This document shows, one piece after another, positions 62,135-64,000 of a stretch of DNA of 64,000 bases; position 1 is the first letter of the stretch; each line of letters starts with the position of its first letter. The position numbers were made by a program, and so were the translations under genes. Below the pieces are notes generated by a model. That model did not search any database and was not told where the DNA came from. It saw nothing but the letters and a program-made list of their open reading frames with translations. The DNA comes from Buddleja alternifolia (Eukaryota; Streptophyta; Magnoliopsida; Lamiales; Scrophulariaceae): NCBI GenBank assembly GCA_019426215.1, contig CM033393.1, positions 27,654,591 to 27,718,590 on the forward strand. Direction: 5' to 3'.

Positions 62135-62720
62135 CAGGGGCGGATCTACAGCCACTGAAGGGGGGCCAGTGCCCCTACTCAATTTTTTTTTTAATATATA
62201 CATATTTTTTAATTTTAATTTGTAAATTACATTAATGCCCCCACTCAAATTTTAAAAGGCCCCCCTCTATTTCAATTTTCATCTCACTTTCGGTAAATTG
62301 TGCCCCCAGGGACAGAGCCGGGGGAGGGGGGGCTAGAGGGTGCGCTCGCCCCCTCAATTTTGAAAACTTATTTTTTTACCTTACAAAAATTTTTATATTT
62401 GAATTTTGCCCCCCCTCAAGATAAAAAAATATCACATTTTCTCTCTTTATTTTGAGTTCGCCCCCCTCAAAACTCAAAATTTTGGCTATAACGAAAGAGA
62501 TATAAAAGTATAAAATATGTCAAAAGTTATAATTAAACTTAATTTTTTATTATATTTTTTTCCATAAATATAACGTACCATACTCCCTCCTAAATCCTTC
62601 GACTATTTGACAAAAAATAAATTATATAGCTATATCACAAGTCACAACAATCTCACTCCCTCGCTAAAATTCGTGCTCGTTCCTGGTGCTTCTACCCCCA
62701 AATTTATAAATCCGTCACTG
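62135..62720. mobile_element. CAGGGGCGGAT-type transposon, likely compound
   Basis: The left end reads CAGGGGCGGATCTACA. The right end, reverse-complemented, reads CAGTGACGGATTTATAAA, giving imperfect terminal inverted repeats. A second start of the same kind, CAGGGACAGAGCCGGGGG, lies inside at 62307, so two related copies are nested or fused. No ORF is inside. The ends resemble hAT-type non-autonomous elements of plants. Flanks are ATCATCAT and ATATCATA, an imperfect 8-base duplication. Confidence 0.6.
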
Positions 62721-62741
62721 ATATCATAGCCGAGCGATCCC

Positions 62742-62894
62742 ATGTCATGGTCGAGCAGCGACGAAGAAGATCTGCACGACGCCGTACGTACACATGAGAA
62801 GCAAGAGGATGAAGATCGGTTTTTGGTGGAGTTGAAGTCTTTGTCTGTTCGATCGATATTTGTATCAGAAGGATATGCTTTTGGAAAATCCTGA
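62742..62894 (+). CDS. Short ORF upstream of the kinase-like gene, possible first exon
   Basis: The ATG at 62742 gives MSWSSSDEEDLHDAVRTHEK and continues with acidic/basic residues to a TGA at 62892 (50 codons). It may be the first coding exon of the gene that follows, with splicing before the stop, or an upstream ORF. A second frame from 62872 (MLLENPEFGFGRFGDLIFQL) stays open into the simple repeat and is an alternative exon. I recognise neither. Confidence 0.35.
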   Translation: MSWSSSDEEDLHDAVRTHEKQEDEDRFLVELKSLSVRSIFVSEGYAFGKS

Positions 62895-62970
62895 ATTCGG
62901 ATTCGGTCGTTTCGGGGATCTCATCTTCCAATTGAATGCCCGCCATTTCGACACCAACCAAAAACTAGGG

Positions 62971-63026
62971 TCTCTATCTCTCTTCTCTTCTCTTCTCTTC
63001 TCCCCCGACCCCCCCCCCCCCCCACC

Positions 63027-63073
<47 letters not shown>

Positions 63074-63075
63074 GC
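62971..63075. repeat. Compound simple repeat
   Basis: TCTCT repeats are followed by a C run (63011-63023), then CA repeats (to about 63049) and TA repeats (to 63075). It probably lies in an intron or leader of the gene at 63365. Confidence 0.9.
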
Positions 63076-63364
63076 AGCCCTTATCCATTTGGTTGCATGC
63101 CAATCTGGTGGTGATTATTCGATAGGATTTCAATTATCAAATGATGACAGAAGAAAAATAAGGTTGTCTTAGATGCCCTAATTCCTAATGATTCTTCTTC
63201 TTCTTCTTTTTTTTAATTATTTATTCAAGTGTTGCTCATATTTTTCTATTGCTAATCTTTCAAACTGCACAAAAAGATGCGCACTTGTGTTTAATTTGCT
63301 TTGAGGTAGAGTGACTAATTAAATCTTGTCTGTTTTGTTAATCTCTTGCATTTAATTTGATTAG

Positions 63365-64000
63365 ACATCCAATCATCAAAGCGATGGATTTGGGTAGTGT
63401 CAAGCACTACAGCTACTCCGAGTTGCAGCAGATTACCGATAAATTCAGCAAAAGTAATTATATACAGAGGACTGCTCATGGAAGACTTTTTCGAGGGAGC
63501 ATCAACAACAATCAAGATGTGATTGTGAAAACATGGGACTTCACCTATCCTCCGATAGCTCTTTCTTACTATCATACAGATAGAATCCATGTCTGACCAC
63601 CTTTTATCTTACCTTAATTATTTGAACTTGAGCTTATGACAGTACATGAATGTCACTCTACATGCACAGCTGATATACATGATTCATTAGTACTGTCCCA
63701 GGATGAACGAGAACCAGGAATAAAATCACATCCAAATGTAGTCAACCTAATTGGATACCACTGTGAGCAAAGATTGGCTGTGATATACGAGGGAATAAGG
63801 CCAGTGCACTTCCTTGATCAACTCCGACGTTCTGGTATGTATATGATCATCAATTAGAATGTTGTCGTTTTTCTTGTTTGTATTCTTTATGATAAAACAT
63901 TTGTTTTTCCAATTAGATGAATTTAAATGGAAAGATCGGATGAAGGTGGCTATTGAAATTGGAAGCATGTTAAAGATGTTTCATGACAAGAATCTTGTTC
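63365..64000 (+). CDS. Receptor-like-kinase-type domain gene, 5' part, runs off the window
   Basis: An acceptor (TTTGATTAG) at 63364 opens an exon with ATG at 63384: MDLGSVKHYSYSELQQITDK FSKSN..., the usual start of a plant RLK/Pelle kinase domain. The Gly-rich loop is weak (TAHGRLFRG) and VIVKTWDF carries the candidate ATP-binding Lys. The exon probably ends at a GT near 63595. The next exon includes DEREPGIKSHPNVVNLIGYH and VIYEGIRPVHFLDQLRRS and ends at 63834 before GTATGT. Intron 63835-63916 ends TTAG. The last exon starts at 63917 with DEFKWKDRMKVAIEIGSMLK and continues past 64000. No transmembrane part is seen here. The lack of a clear Gly-rich loop and helix-C Glu leaves open that it is a pseudokinase. 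Product family is fairly sure, exon borders less so. Confidence 0.65.

Overview
This is nuclear DNA from a dicot-type flowering plant. It is AT-rich, has large intergenic spaces, plant LTR-retrotransposons of the Athila (Ty3/gypsy) and SIRE (Ty1/copia) types, introns with GT..AG borders, and fragments of plant protein-kinase genes. The species cannot be fixed from sequence alone. About 80% of the window is retrotransposon. No CRISPR, bacterial operon or tRNA gene was seen.

Bases 779-34035 are one four-layer nest. A copia element (here D, 784-34030) is flanked by the duplication GGGAC on both sides, 33 kb apart. Its 5' LTR was entered by a SIRE-type copia element (A), which later lost its 5' half together with about 170 bases of the D LTR. 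A was then entered by a 14.9-kb Athila-type gypsy element (E, 1504-16394, duplication TGATC). E itself holds a solo LTR (F, 7581-9494, duplication GCTAA) in its polyprotein gene. LTR divergence agrees with the nesting order: roughly 6-7% in D over a 350-base stretch, about 1% in E (my counts).

Bases 34036-42741 hold LTR relics, a decayed gypsy element (LTR end, primer site, gag) split by a copia-type solo LTR (38735-40462, GAAAC), and a reverse-strand Athila-type solo LTR (41345-42736, TTGTA). Bases 44100-46112 hold exons of a decayed IRE-type AGC protein kinase gene. Bases about 46365-47870 look like a DNA transposon with long terminal inverted repeats.

Bases 48222-61270 are a second nest. 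A reverse-strand SIRE element (B, 48811-60352, duplication GAAAT) sits inside a solo LTR of a related family. B keeps both LTRs, gag, the end of reverse transcriptase, RNase H and the large SIRE downstream ORF, but protease, integrase and the start of reverse transcriptase are deleted.

The right end (about 62000-64000) is the start of a host gene for a receptor-like-kinase-type domain. A CAGGGGCGGAT-type transposon lies just upstream, and the gene runs off the window.

All placed retrotransposon genes carry lesions, so no element here looks autonomous now. The signals most worth following are the large SIRE downstream ORF present in two copies, two element-specific short motifs (AAGCGTC in SIRE, CGCCTAGGCG palindromes in Athila) that occur in LTR and coding DNA alike, and the uniform C-to-T character of the nonsense mutations.
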